From Saccharina japonica (taxonomy: Eukaryota; Sar; Phaeophyceae; Laminariales; Laminariaceae), in NCBI GenBank assembly GCA_008828725.1, contig MEHQ01000069.1:132137-196136 (forward strand): a stretch of 64,000 nucleotides of DNA. The letters run 5' to 3'. A program made the translations under genes and the position numbers. Positions within the stretch are counted from its first letter, which is position 1. Each line of letters begins with the position of its first letter. Under the pieces are notes generated by a model. The model saw nothing but the letters and a program-made list of their open reading frames with translations. It searched no databases and was not told where the DNA came from. Below, piece by piece: positions 12,601 through 26,425 of this stretch.

Positions 12601-14031
12601 ATATACATGATTACCTCTGTTAGACGTTTGTTTTTGGAAGAGAGGGGGTGTTACGTATTACGGCGGTCCACACCAATTTATTACTGCTCCGATACCTCGC
12701 CGTAATGCGGAAATCCGATATCATTGCTGGGGAGAGATGCAGCACTCGTAAACGGGTTCAGGTGGTGGACAACACACAACACACACCACACCTATGGGAT
12801 ATAAGTGTATGAGGAGGGTCTTAGACCGTAGCACCATATCATGGACCGTAGCACCATACCCCCGCGCATATTTAGCACTGACCGCATACCAGGTGGCAAG
12901 GTATGCCGCAATGATAGTACCTGATATTAAATATCTCATGTACTGCTGATGCTACAGTAGTATGTTACACTGGCTGTCTTTTTGTAAGTACGTACTTGTA
13001 CGTACGAGTAGTGTATGTGGTTGCAACGGAGTAGTTGCTACTGCTGTACATGCACCTGCAAACCCGCACGGCCGTACGTGCGGGGAGCGTTTTGAGATGG
13101 TGCTGGGCGTGATATGATATTGTATGGTATGGGATAAACATCGTTTGGGCGACCTTGTCTCGCAAAGAAAAGTCCATACCATAACAGAGAGAAGGCACAC
13201 TCGGCGGGGGAGGGGGGGGGAGGAGACAGAAGCGAGGCGGGGGGGGAGTGGTCGGCATGCAGAAGAGGGGGGGGGAGAAATAAGTGTGTACGAGGGGGGG
13301 GGGGGGGTACTCATATCATGCATGGCCGTAGTCGGGGGGGTGGGTGTACTCATGTGCACGGCCGTAGTCGTATGACCATAGACCCTCGCATCCCTACAAT
13401 GCCGGGACGGAGCACGTTGGGTTTTCACCAACCAGGCAGACATTGCTTGCACCAAGCGCGAAGCGCCGTGAGGTATTGGGCGAGTCGCATGAAGGGTGAG
13501 CTGCATCCTGCTAAGAACCGCCTCTGAGGCGGACTTGCATATGGACGACAGCTTCAATGAGTTAAATTAATATCTGGTGTGGCCACTTCCTGAGACAGCA
13601 ATGAGTATTACTATGCAACTGCCTCGCGGGTGCCTTACCATATACACACTACGTGATACGATCATTCCCCTTGTGCGGAGCAAAGATTCTCCACCCCACA
13701 CAAATGATCTAACTCGACCGCCAGCTTTGGTAACCGCCAAAAAAACACACACACAAACACACACAGTACCCTGGTTGTCTAGCTCACGCAGTGAGAGGCG
13801 TGTTTTACAGCGTCGTTGCCAACCGACGCCAACCCAACCTATAAATATTTAGGGGGGGGGGGAAGGTTATGCTCATGTCATGCATGGCCTTGGTCGATTG
13901 ACCATAGACCCTCGCACCCCTACAAGGCCGGTATGGAGCACGTCGGGCCTTCACCGACCAGGCAGACACAACTTAACACCAAGCGCGAAGCGCCGTGAGG
14001 TATTGGGCGTGTCGATGGGTACGCGGGGAGG

Positions 14032-14082
<51 letters not shown>

Positions 14083-17000
14083 ACTCATTTGTTGCTTGCC
14101 TTGGTCATTTGACCATTGGTCATGCATCCCTTTCGAGACGGCCCACCGTTCCTACCCCTGATAAGACACCTCCAACACTTGGGCGCTCATTACGTTGTTT
14201 GGGGGGGGCGAGAGAAAGAGGGGGTGGGGGGGGGGAGAGGAACGGGGAGAGGAAGAGGGAGAGGGAGAAGGAGAGATTTACGAGTACATGTATTGATACA
14301 TAAAACGGTTGGGGGGGGGGAGGGGGCAGAGACAGAGCAAGCTACTAGTCGTAGAATGAGGGACATCGAGATAAATACAGAGAGAGGCACGTGAAAAGCA
14401 GACAAGACAGACGGGAACACAGAGGTGGTAAAAGGGGCTGCAGTATGGGAAAGGGAGGGCAGGGCAGAGCAGGGTGGCGGGGGTGGGGAGGGGAGGAGAG
14501 GGGAGGTCCCCAACCATTAGTCACGACACGGCAATGGATGCCATTCGTCCACCGCGCGCGTTCGTAGCGCTTACCGGTACGTAGCGTATCGAGACGAAAA
14601 ACAAAACGAGAATTCCCTTTTTGTTGCACTACTCTACTGGTACTGTGCCGGTGTTGTTTTGTACCAGGTATTCATCACTTACTACGAGTAGCACTCTCCA
14701 GCTCAACTCGCTGAAGCTTCACAGTCGGCACTTTTCTCGTGAAGCCGTGGCCGCACATTGTATATATGTACGTCGTAGGCCTACCCTCCTCGTTCCTGGT
14801 ATATGCGTGCCTTGTTTTTTTTTTCGCTCAGAGCGCCCAGGTTTCATTCAGCATTCCCGCTTGTCGTTGATTTTCATATTCCCCATCGAATTTTGCCAAT
14901 TCACGCTTTTTCGCTACGTACGCACGTGAAACCGGATTTTTTTGTTTGGATTTTTTTAACATCAAGTCTACTGGTACACATGTACAATACGAGTACAAGT
15001 ACTCGTAAGGAAGTGCGATTACGTAAGAAGCACTCATGATACTATAATCATGTGTGCTTTTTTTCAGTTGCGGAGTTTGATATTTTTTAGTTCGACCTTG
15101 CATCTTCTTGTCTGTTCGCTGTGGTTTTGTGCTTTGTTTTGAGAACTTCAACAAGATGTGGAGTACTCTTCCTTGCTTATTATGCCTGCGTTCTTACCAG
15201 TGCATATATTCGAGTCGCCAGGCGCCAGCATCCAGCGGGCATACGATGACATCACCTCCGTACTCCGACTTGGAAGTGTTGGGTACAGTACAGGACACCT
15301 AATAAGAAACAGGAAACCTGATCCAGGCTGGGTTTCTTTTTTGAGAGAGGGTGTTTTTTACACTGATTTCAAGATAACGACTTCCGAATTTCCTCTTTTC
15401 CTCTAAAACTCAGACCGGCTTTCTTATTAGCCTGTTTCTTATGAGGTGTCCTGTACTGTATCGGATCGAAAGCGTCGATATATCAAAATCTCAAAATATC
15501 GGATACGCCGGTATGATATATACCACTCTGTTCCTATAAATATAAGCGCCGTCTGTATACTAATATGACATCCAAACGTTGCCTATAATTCGGGACATGG
15601 TGATATATCGTATCGAATGCCTGTTGCCCTCCATCACCAGGCATCCCTGTTATTTTTCGCTATTACTGGGGAGGACCATAGTAAACAGAACCTACGACAC
15701 AGACAAAAGCCTGTATATTTCCCTATTTTTACTAACAATATTTGGTCCTATTTACTAGTGTTTACTATGCCCCCCCGTAATAGTAGGTACTGAAATACTA
15801 CCGGTAAAAGTTTTCGAAGGTATTTTTTGTACGGTATGTACTTCGGGGTACCCGGGTAACTTACCCGGGGATGGACCATAGTAAATAGAACCTACGACCT
15901 ACGACACGCACACACACAAAAACCTACCAGGGTATATATTTCCCCTATTTTTACTAACAATAGGTGGTCCTATTTATTACGCCCCCCCCCTGTAATAGTA
16001 CTCCGTCTCGAAAGGGATGCGTGGTCAATGGCCAAATGACCAAGGCAAGCAACAAATGAGTACGCCCCGTAATTGTACTGAAATATTTGTTTCCCAGGGA
16101 GTTTTTTGTGCGGTATGTACTCCAGGGTACCCGAGTAACCTACCCGGGTACAAGCTACCAACGGGTATTTTTACCCGTTATACTACCGCCCCCCAATACC
16201 ATACACCCGCCGTAATAGTACATACTTTGATATTCTGGGATTGAGGCACTATACGAGTACCCGGGTCGGTTGTCGAGTATAGCCTTGGTATATCAGCAAA
16301 AACCAAGTACCTACCGTACCCGTATTTACCCGCGGGTATGTACGGGTAGAACGGGGTAGAACCCATTTTACACCAACGGGTACGACTTCTTACCCATAAT
16401 CCCGCCCCCAATACCATCCCGTCGTAATGTTACATAATCTGGGATCGAGATACTACACACTACACCCAGCACCCAGGTATTCGGACAGCTTTAGTGTTTT
16501 GACCCACTACCGTATCGTATACTGTAATCGAGATAATGAGATAACACACACCCTCGGACGAATTTCGTATTATTACGGGGGACCATAGTAAATACGACTA
16601 AATAGGACTAAATAGGACTAAATAGGACCTACGGTTGTTGTTGTTGTTGTTGTTGTTGGTGTCTTCACATTAAACCCGTTCTTTCTACTCAACCACATCA
16701 GTACACCCAGTGCCTGTCCTGATTCCCAGTCTTAGAGAGATACAAATTCTGTGGTCACAGACTCTGCGAAACAGAGAAAAACCAAAACAAAATAAACGCA
16801 AATTAATGGGTAGAGCAAGTGAGATGCGTAACGTACCGAGAACACAGCGACACGAGCCGAACCAAAAAATAAGAACAAAAAGACAAATAAAAAACAAATT
16901 ATGAAATGAAACATAATACAAATGACGCAGGAAGACAGAAGCGCCTCTAGAACGGTATACCCAAAAATCTATATTTTAGCTGTTTTTACTACGAGTATCG

Positions 17001-19839
17001 AAATTTAGTCCCTATTTACTGTGGTCTCCCGTACTTTTTAGCTGGTTTTCTCGACAACGGGAGGAGGGTGTATATAGTAGTAATACAGTAATACGGTAAT
17101 AGAGTAATAGAGTATATAGCCCAAGCGGTGCGTCCATGGAAAAAATCTCGTCGCAAAGCCACCATTGTTGCTTGCTCCCCATGCTTTGGAGGTAATCGGC
17201 TCGGCTCTGAAATTTGTTCTAGGGGGTTTGTTATCTCAAGTCTGAACGGTATGCGGTACCCACCGGTATACGGTATCATACCCATAATACTGTGGTATAT
17301 ACATATGTGTGTGTTTCCCATTTTTACCGTTCGTTCCACCCGTCGACACCCAGCACACCTGTATCGTGTGTATAGTGGCAGTACCGATTCTTCGTCCCAG
17401 AGAGATGGCCAGCTCTGTGGTCACGAACTATTTACGAGCCGGAAGGAATTGACATGGCATGGCAAACGTACTACTGTAGGTACGAAATCAGGATATGCAC
17501 AACCAGACGAAATGCACAGCAGGAAAGAGAAAGAAGTACTGCTGTACGGATATTAATAATCCACGCCTCGACCCTCTCCAAAAACACACCTCATGCACTG
17601 TACGCGCTTCTTCGCTCTCCCTGACCCCCTGCCCTCCCCCCCTCCCCCTCCGACCGCCGCCCCTTGTGTTACCCATGCCCCCCCCNNNNNNNNNNNNNNN
17701 NNNNNNNNNNNNNNNNNNNNNNNNNNNNNNNNNNNNNNNNNNNNNNNNNNNNNNNNNNNNNNNNNNNNNNNNNNNNNNNNNNNNNNNNNNNNNNNNNNNN
17801 NNNNNNNNNNNNNNNNNNNNNNNNNNNNNNNNNNNNNNNNNNNNNNNNNNNNNNNNNNNNNNNNNNNNNNNNNNNNNNNNNNNNNNNNNNNNNNNNNNNN
17901 NNNNNNNNNNNNNNNNNNNNNNNNNNNNNNNNNNNNNNNNNNNNNNNNNNNNNNNNNNNNNNNNNNNNNNNNNNNNNNNNNNNNNNNNNNNNNNNNNNNN
18001 NNNNNNNNNNNNNNNNNNNNNNNNNNNNNNNNNNNNNNNNNNNNNNNNNNNNNNNNNNNNNNNNNNNNNNNNNNNNNNNNNNNNNNNNNNNNNNNNNNNN
18101 NNNNNNNNNNNNNNNNNNNNNNNNNNNNNNNNNNNNNNNNNNNNNNNNNNNNNNNNNNNNNNNNNNNNNNNNNNNNNNNNNNNNNNNNNNNNNNNNNNNN
18201 NNNNNNNNNNNNNNNNNNNNNNNNNNNNNNNNNNNNNNNNNNNNNNNNNNNNNNNNNNNNNNNNNNNNNNNNNNCTCTCTCCGTCTGCTCATGCATTCCC
18301 TCCTCCCCCGTTTGTCTGTCTACCCGTCGGTCGTTGCTTTCTTTCCCTATGTACCCCCCCTCTCGTTCGTCTGCCTATTCGTCGGCCGTTGCTTTTTTTC
18401 TCTCCTCCCCCTGCCCCCCCGCGCTATTCTGCCTATCCGTCGGTCGATGCTTTCTTCCCCCTTCATCCTCCTGTTTCCCCCTCTTTTTTTTTCAGGAACT
18501 GGTGCGCATGTGGGCCTTCTACCGAAGAGAGATCGACCAGTGCGCCGCGAAGCTTTGCTGCCTCCACGATACCTCCGCCTCCTCCCGGCACCGGCTTCAC
18601 CGTAAGGCCGGCGGCTCCGAGCCGACGGAGGGTATTGTGAACAGAGGCAGCCCCAGCCCCCCCCCCACGGCGTCCCTGCTGAGCGATGCGGAGATGCAGT
18701 ACAGCCCCTCTATCTCCAGGAGCGGGATATTGCGCCCTAATTTGCAGGTGAGGGCGAGCAGGCGTTTTTTTTCTTCAATTTTTGCAAGGAGGCGTTTTTA
18801 TGTATGCAAGGGGGCGTTTTTTATTTTAGCAAGGAGGCGTTTTTGTTTTCGCAAGGAGGCGTTTTTATTTTTGCAAGGAGGAATTTTTGTTTTAGCGAGG
18901 AGGCGTTTTTATTTTTGCAAGGAGGCGTTTTTTTTGCAAGGAGGCGTTTTTTATTTATGCAAGGAGGCGTTGTTGTTGTTGTAGTAGTTTTGGGGGAAAA
19001 TCACTTGGAACTTGACTAAATATGTACGTATTTTGTTTTTGCAGCGGCGGAAGGGTTCATTTGGGGATAAACTGCTTGGAATTTAACCATTAGTATAATT
19101 GTTTTTGCAAAGGTGAAAAAGGCTATTTGAGTGACAAACTATACACAGCAGTACATGGAGTTTGACTACCCGGTAGTTTTTTTTGCAGCGTTGAAAGGGT
19201 TTCTAACAACGCCCACCCCCTCCCCTCCTCCCCACCTGCTCGCAAACGCCTTCCACGGCTAATGTAACGGCAACGGCGGCGCAGGAGCATCTTCTCGTGG
19301 GAGTTAACGGGAATGCGGACGTCAGGGGCAGGCCTAGAATCAGAGGGCGCAAATCCACCCAAAACCTGCAGCAGTCCGGGGTCGACGAGGCCTGGGTTTC
19401 CCCTGTCCCGCCAGGCGGTGCGGACAGCGGGTGCAAAACTACCGAAGACCCTTACGTGCAGGCGTCCCTCAAGAGGTCGATCGTGGAGCTGTACGATACT
19501 TGCCACCGTCTGCTATCCTTCAAGGTGAAGCCGTGCAGGGGGGAGGGGGGGGGGGGGCACAGAGGTGTTTGATAACATTATGGTGTGTAACGTTGGGGTT
19601 TAAAGAGCGACTCCAGCACCGAGAAACGGAACGGAAGGGGGTGGGTATCATAGGTTGTTTGTGATTTTTCGATGGCGATTTGTCTCTTCGCTTCGCGGCA
19701 TGTTTCGACTCCCCTGCCAATATTTGCCTTTTTTGGGAACGCGTACTACCGTAGTAGTACGTCGTACGTATCACGGTTCAAGTACAGAATTGCATGTACC
19801 AACCGGGGTTACGTTTTTGTTTTTCGGATCGTGGCGACA

Positions 19840-19893
<54 letters not shown>

Positions 19894-22800
19894 GCCTTTG
19901 AACACCCCGCACCTGAAACCCCCCTCCTGCGTAACTTCCCCGCCCGGCCCCCAGGGGTGATGACCGCCCATCCCGTACCGCCCGCCTCCCGCGACCCGCC
20001 GCTGGAAATCCTATCTCGGCCCGCTTCACCTCCCCACCACCACCTTAACCCGCCTCAGATGCTCAACTACGACGCGTTTGTGCGACTTATCGAGTTGCAC
20101 TGTCGACGCGAGGAGGAAGCGTCGGCTGGAGCGGCCAACGCATCGCCTTCCTGGGCCCAGTTGTCGGGGGGTGGCCGAGTCGGGGATGCTTTTGCGGAGG
20201 CGGGGGGTGGGTCGGGGGGTAGCGACGCCGGATCAGCGGCGTCGGCGGCGGCGGCAGAGGGGGGTGGGGGGGTCGGGGGGGGCGGGGGCGGGATCAGGGG
20301 TTCGCCCCTGTCCCGCGAGAAGTCGATGAAGATGTGGCTGTTGGAGCAGCCCCTCTTTGCGTCCTGCGACCTGAGCAGGTAAAATACGTGTTGGTAGTAA
20401 CGGAGTTTTTTTACGAGTCCACGGACGTTTTAGGGACAAACTGTTGGAATTTTGAGTTGGTCCATTTTGCAGTAGGAAAATGGTTACCAAGTACGTATAA
20501 TATATACGCGTAAGTAGTTATTATTGTGTTTTTAATCTATTAATAGTAATACGTAGTGTTTTTTCATCATAACTTTTATGTACCTTCTGAGCACGCCGTC
20601 GTCAATGTCGTTTTTTCTCCCCCCACCACGCAAGACTACTTGAAGTAAAGTTTATTTTTGCAGCACGTATAAAAGGGAAAGGGTCCTTTTTAGTATACCT
20701 GGTACCTGATACATACACCATTCAAGCGCTTCTCTCGTATAATAGTGAAAAGGTCCATTTAAGTGTACCTGCTACAGCAGTATATATATTTATACTATTT
20801 AACCCCCCCCCCCCTGATCCGTCTTGACAGGGAGGCGTGGTCAATGGTCAAATGACTAAGACAAGCAACAAATGAGTACGCCCCCCCCCCCCCCCCTCCT
20901 CCCGCAGCGGGGGGGGGGGGCGTTGTGAAAAAAAAAAAAAAAAATTTTTTTTTTTTTTTTTCCCCCCCCCCCCCCCCTCCCCCCCCCCCCCCCCTTGATC
21001 CCCCCGCCGTGGCAGAACGCTCTCCGGAGCGGAACTCCTGTACGCGTCGCTCTTCTGCAACGGCGACGTGGACGTGGCGCGGACGGCGCTGACTTTCAAG
21101 GCCTCGAGCTCTCTGAGAGGGAACCGCCGCTTCGACTTCGGTTTCCGCCTCGGGGCCGCTTCTATTCTGTTGGTGGGTTTTGATAGGGCGCGACCGCCGC
21201 CCCGCCACCACGGCGTGTGTATATATATATATTTATATATTTCTTGCGGGGGTTTCCCGTGCGCCACCACGGCGTGTGTATATATATATATTTATATATT
21301 TCTTGCGGGGGTTTCCCGTGCAAGAGGCGTTATTCCACGTATGAACCCCCTTTTTTTTTACTATATACCCTGGTATGCACTAATATGAAGTCATCCCACT
21401 GCTGTAATTCCAGGTACACATTTTGGTACCGTCCATATCACACGCGTGATAAGATAGCACACCACCTCGGACGAATTTCGGAGCTGATTTTCTCCAAAGC
21501 CATGCCCTAGAAGGGCCATGGCTTAGAGGGGCACACTCGAGGAAATCGGTGGCTCCGTGTGGAAATATCTCGTCGAGATTTTTTCCATAGACGCGTCGCT
21601 TGGCGTTTGCATTCCCTCTCCCCGTTGTCGAAAAAATGAGTTTGGAAACCCTTCCCAGGGGGTGTGCTATCTTATCACCCCGGGTGATAATATGCGGTAG
21701 TTCGTTCCCATACGCGTGGACGTACTTCTAGGGGGGTCTCTAAATTCAAGTAGTTTGTTCGCCAAACGCGTGGATGCAGTGCCAAAGGGATGTGTTAGAT
21801 GGAAGTACTTAGTGTGTCCCGATAAGTGACGGTGTGAGGTTATCAGGGGGTTGATTTGACTGCTGCGCCCCGCCAAGCTTTTGGGAGACAGCCTACAGGA
21901 GTAATTGGAATTGGAGTTGGGATAATTGTTGTGTTTGGTGTGTCCTATCTTGATGTTGTACGACGTAGAGGCAGGCGGCGGCTGCGGCGGTGGTGGTGGT
22001 CGGATTGATGTTTAGGATGTTTAGTTTGGATGCGGCGTTTTTGGTATGGGAGTAGAGCTGGTTTTTGTGCTCTGCGGTGATAGTAGGTTCTGTTTTTGTT
22101 TTTTTTTGCGCGCGGCTATTTTGGTGGGTGGGGCTCAAGTCGTTTTCTACGCGGGTAGAGGTGGGGACGGCTTTCTTTTGCGTTGCTGCTGCACTGCACA
22201 CGAATACAACGCTACGCTACGTACACTTCTACACTATAGTACACTACTCTACACAACACTACACGACGCTGCACTACACGACGCTACGCTGCACTGCTGT
22301 GCCCACCTCCGTGCCGCTGCTGCCGGCTACGTAACCGTTGCCGGCGGCAATAAAGTAGTCAAACGTTCACGTGTCTTGTCTTGTCTGGTCTGGTCTGGTC
22401 TAGTTTAGATTCCTCGTGTCTTGTCTTTGATGGTCTCCCCTTGTATGCTCTTGTCTTGTCTTGTCTCGCCTTGTCTTTGGGTTTCTGTCTCTGATTGTCT
22501 TTGGGTACCTGTCTTTGATTGTCTTTGGGTGTCTGTCTCTGATTGTCTTTGGGTACCTGTCTTTGATTGTCTTTGGGTGTCTGTCTCTGATTCTCTTGAT
22601 TTTTCTCGCATTTTCTTGTCTTTTCTTGTCTAGCCTTGTTGGCTCGGCTCGGCTCGGCTCGGCTCTTCTCGTGTCGTCTCGTCCCGTCCCGTGTCGTCTC
22701 ATCTCGTCTCAACCTTTTGTTGTTGTTGTCTCGTTTTCTCTTTCCTTGCCGTGTCTGCGCAGGCGTGGGCGATATGGGACTGTATCGCGGACGACTCGCT

Positions 22801-25800
22801 GGGCAAGGACGTGTGGCACGACCCGGCGTTCAAGATTTACCGCGGCCTGGGCAACCTCGTGCTGCTCGTATACATGTGGGGCGTCAACATCTGGGTGGGT
22901 TTTACTTTCCCTCGTATGCCTCGTATATACCAGCCCTAGCCCTTCAAGTAGTGCTGCGGTTATTTTGCATCGAAAGATTCGGTAACTACCCGAGTCGGAA
23001 CGGCTTTTTTTTTTGGTCCCGCGAATTTGGGGACAAACTACTTGGAATTAGTGTGGGGCATTTTTTCCAGTTCTGAATGGGTTAACCCCTTAAGAACTGG
23101 TCCCCTGGGTTTGGGGACAAACTACTTGGAATTAGTGTGGGACTTTTTTCCAGTTCTGAATAGGTTAAGGGGGGGTAGGGATGGGTGTGATTACTTACGA
23201 ATAATTGGCTGCAGTTCTTGAGCTACGAGTAGTAGTGTGAATTCATTCACTTTTTTTTTTCAAACTACTGCCGAGCTACTGACTGTAGAGCTACTACGTG
23301 TAGAGATACCCGTACTATTCAGCTGCATACATATATATACAGTACAGGACACCTAATAAGAAACAGGAAATCTGGTCCAGGCTGGATTTCTTATTCGAGA
23401 GAGGGTGCTTTCTACTCTAATTTCAAGATAATGACTCCCGAACTTCTTATTTTCCTCTAAAATCTCAGCCTGGATTTCTTATGAGCCTGTTTCTTGTTAT
23501 TATAGGTGTCCTGTGCTGTATACTTCGTATGATACGTGACTGAAAAAAACTATGAATATGATACTGCTGTGCTCGTACTCTCCTAACCTTCCCGTTGCCG
23601 TGTCTCGCCCGGGATGGTTGTCGGATGGCTTGCTCCGCAGGTGTGGCGAAGATTCGGCATCGACTACGAGACATGCCTCTCCCTAGACCCCAAGGGTCCA
23701 CGCGTCGACCCTTGCGAGCAGGTATAACATATGTATATTATAGAATAGGAGGTTCTATGTATCATATCACATATTAAGAGATGGGAGACATACCGTATGC
23801 GTAGGCCCACGAATTCGGACGACCTGCTGTGTATTCGTATATTCCTATCCAGATTGTGGCTGAGCCGACATTGAGGCGGAGAGGCCCATTCTATCCCCTA
23901 GTATATGCCGTATAGGCTTAGGCTTACGTACGACTAAGAAAGAACCGAATGTGAAAATGATATATTTAATAGGAGATAGGAGATAGGATACATGCCCACG
24001 ATATAAGAAATAACCTTCCATGGCAAATCTGAACAAAAGGCTCATTTTTTTTTGGGGGGGGGGAGGGACGCTAAAAACAATTGGATTAAGAATTCGTGCT
24101 CAGCGACGAAGTGCTACACTAATTCCTGTGTAAAATAGCCTACAGACTCATGGTTGTTTGTGGGAAGGATGGTGTCGCATTGAGGCTTCTAAGGCTTTTG
24201 CTCAGATTCGGTGCGTCTCTTTGCCGGGCCCATACTGCTGCAGTCTTGTAGTTCCACACATTGGACAGACCAGACCCATCCCTGTTTCATGATAAGGATA
24301 TTTGGAGGCAAGACGTACCTTAATCACACTTGCGATACGATAACACCCGCCCCCCCCCTCTGCTGTCTCCGGAATGGCCACACCAGAAATTAAATTAACT
24401 CATTTGAAGCTGGCGTCCATATGCAAGTCGCCTCAGAGGCGGTTCTTAGCAGGATGCAGCTCACCCTCCATGCGACTCGCCCATACCTCACGGCGTTTCG
24501 CGCTTGTGCAAGCAATGTCTGCCTGGTTGGTGAAAACCAAACGCGCTCCGTCCCGGCATTGTAGGATGCGAGGGTCTATGGCCATATGACTACGGCCGGT
24601 GCCACAACATGAGTACACCCCCCCCCCCCCCCCCCCCCTCTGCTCGTCTCGAAAGGGATGCGGGGGTCAATGGTCAAATGACTAAGGCAAGCAACAAATG
24701 AGTGCCGGCCCCCCCCCCCCCCCTTAAAATATTATGATATATTTATAGGTTGGGTTGGGTCGGTGCGCAACGACGCTGTAAAACATCCACTCCCCCACTG
24801 CGTGAGCTAGACAACCAGGGTGCCGCTTTTTTTTTTTTATTTTTTTGGCGGTCACCAAAGCTGCGCGGGTCGAGTAGATCATTTGTGCGGGGTGGAGAAC
24901 CTTTGCTCCGCACAAGAGCGAATGGTCGTACCACGTAGGTGTTTAATATGGTAACGGCGTCCGCGAGGCATTTTACATAGTAAAAACCCATTGTGTCTCC
25001 GAAGTGGCCCACACCAGAAATTAAAATTAATCATTGAAGCTGTCGTCCATGACGCAAGTCCGCCTCAGAGCGCGGTTCTTAGCAGCGATGCAGCTCACCC
25101 TCCATGCGACTCGCCCAATACCCCACGGCCGTTTCCTGCTTGCGTGCATTAGCAATGTCTGCCTGGTTGGTGAAAACCCAACGCGCTCCGTTCCCGCATT
25201 GTAGGGATGCGAGGTCTATTGGTCATATGACTACGGCAGTGCACAAAGCATGAGTTAGCACTCCGCCCCCCCTCGTCTCCGAAAGGGATGCGTGCGTCAA
25301 TGGTCAAATGGACTAGGCAAGCAAATGAGTACGCCCCCCCCCCCCCCCTCTATTAAATGGGAAGCTCCGTCTCGAAAGGGATGCGTAGTCAATGGTCAAA
25401 TGACTAAGGCAAGCAACCGATGAGTACGCCCCCCCCCCTCCCCCCCCTGTGCAGGTGTGGAACACTGGGTGTAACCTGAGCATCGCCTTCTTGGTGTCGT
25501 TCATCTGCTTCTACAAAGCGCTGAGGGGGGTCCTGCTCAACCCTCTCTGGGTGCCGATCCAGTTCGCCCACACGTTCCCGCTCCTGCTGCTCTTCTACGT
25601 TGTGGTATCCTTCTTGGTGAGTGGTGGGGGGGACTCTCTCTCTCTCTGCCCCCTTTTCCCCCTCCCTTCCTTCATGTCTCACACTCGAGAGCGCGTGTTA
25701 ATAATAGCAAAAATCGAGGAAAACCCGACGAGCAGTGGGGATGTTATGTTGGAACCCTCTGCACGATAAAGCTGAAGGCGTGAATATACCGGGGGGCGGG

Positions 25801-26393
25801 AGGGAAGACACCACCTGTGACCTGTGACCACTACTTGTCCTAAGAACTGGGAAGTAAAAGGGGTGGTTAACAACGAACAACACTCAACAACAGTTCCCCT
25901 CTGGTAAGGTTTGGTTGGCCCCCTTGCAGAAATAACTGCACGCTTTACAAACTAGTTGGAATTAGCGAGGGATGCCATCAAAAAGTACGGACCGCTTGTT
26001 ACTACCTGGTATATAATTTTATTGGGGACTGCATTATTATTAATGTTTTTTTTTGTCAAATGTTTTTGTGTGATTGGTAGCAAGCACCTTACATTTGTGT
26101 TTTCGCACGTCATTGGATTGTGAAGGCGGATGTCATGATTGGAATAAGCGCTGCACTTTTGTCAGATGGTAACTGGAATGATAATGGTATTATATGTGTT
26201 TCTGCACAGCAGTGACAACAATTAATCTATTGACCTACTATTTTTCGTAGGACTATATGTACGTTGCTCATTGTATGTTTCTCGCTCTCTCACTTTAAAA
26301 AAATATATATTTTCGGTCGCACTTTCTCTCACCCTCGTTCTCTCACCCACTCACTCTCGCTATCTCTTTCTCGTCCTGTATTCGTCTCGCTTC

Positions 26394-26425
<32 letters not shown>

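Larger units (their letters stand above)
10474..18495 (+). other. Intron 2 of the phosphate-exporter gene (8 kb, incompletely assembled)
   Basis: The intron splits the SPX domain. It contains an inverted-repeat element at 11579-11661, the orphan frame at 12.2 kb, a CTE array at 13.3-14.2 kb, a 180-bp MITE at 15.28 kb, a duplicated block at 15.66-16.15 kb carrying a CTE insertion, a nested MITE pair at 16.5-17.2 kb and a sequence gap. Nothing else looks coding. Confidence 0.7.

Noticed and set aside
13346..13851. CTE as a 5S rRNA-derived SINE
   Set aside because: A few words such as ACGGCCATA-like strings look similar, but the rest does not align to 5S rRNA and internal control elements are not recognisable.
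18760..18980. CRISPR array
   Set aside because: Units are directly adjacent with T-rich length variation and no unique spacers; the genome is eukaryotic. The same applies to 22440-22605 and 45548-45745.
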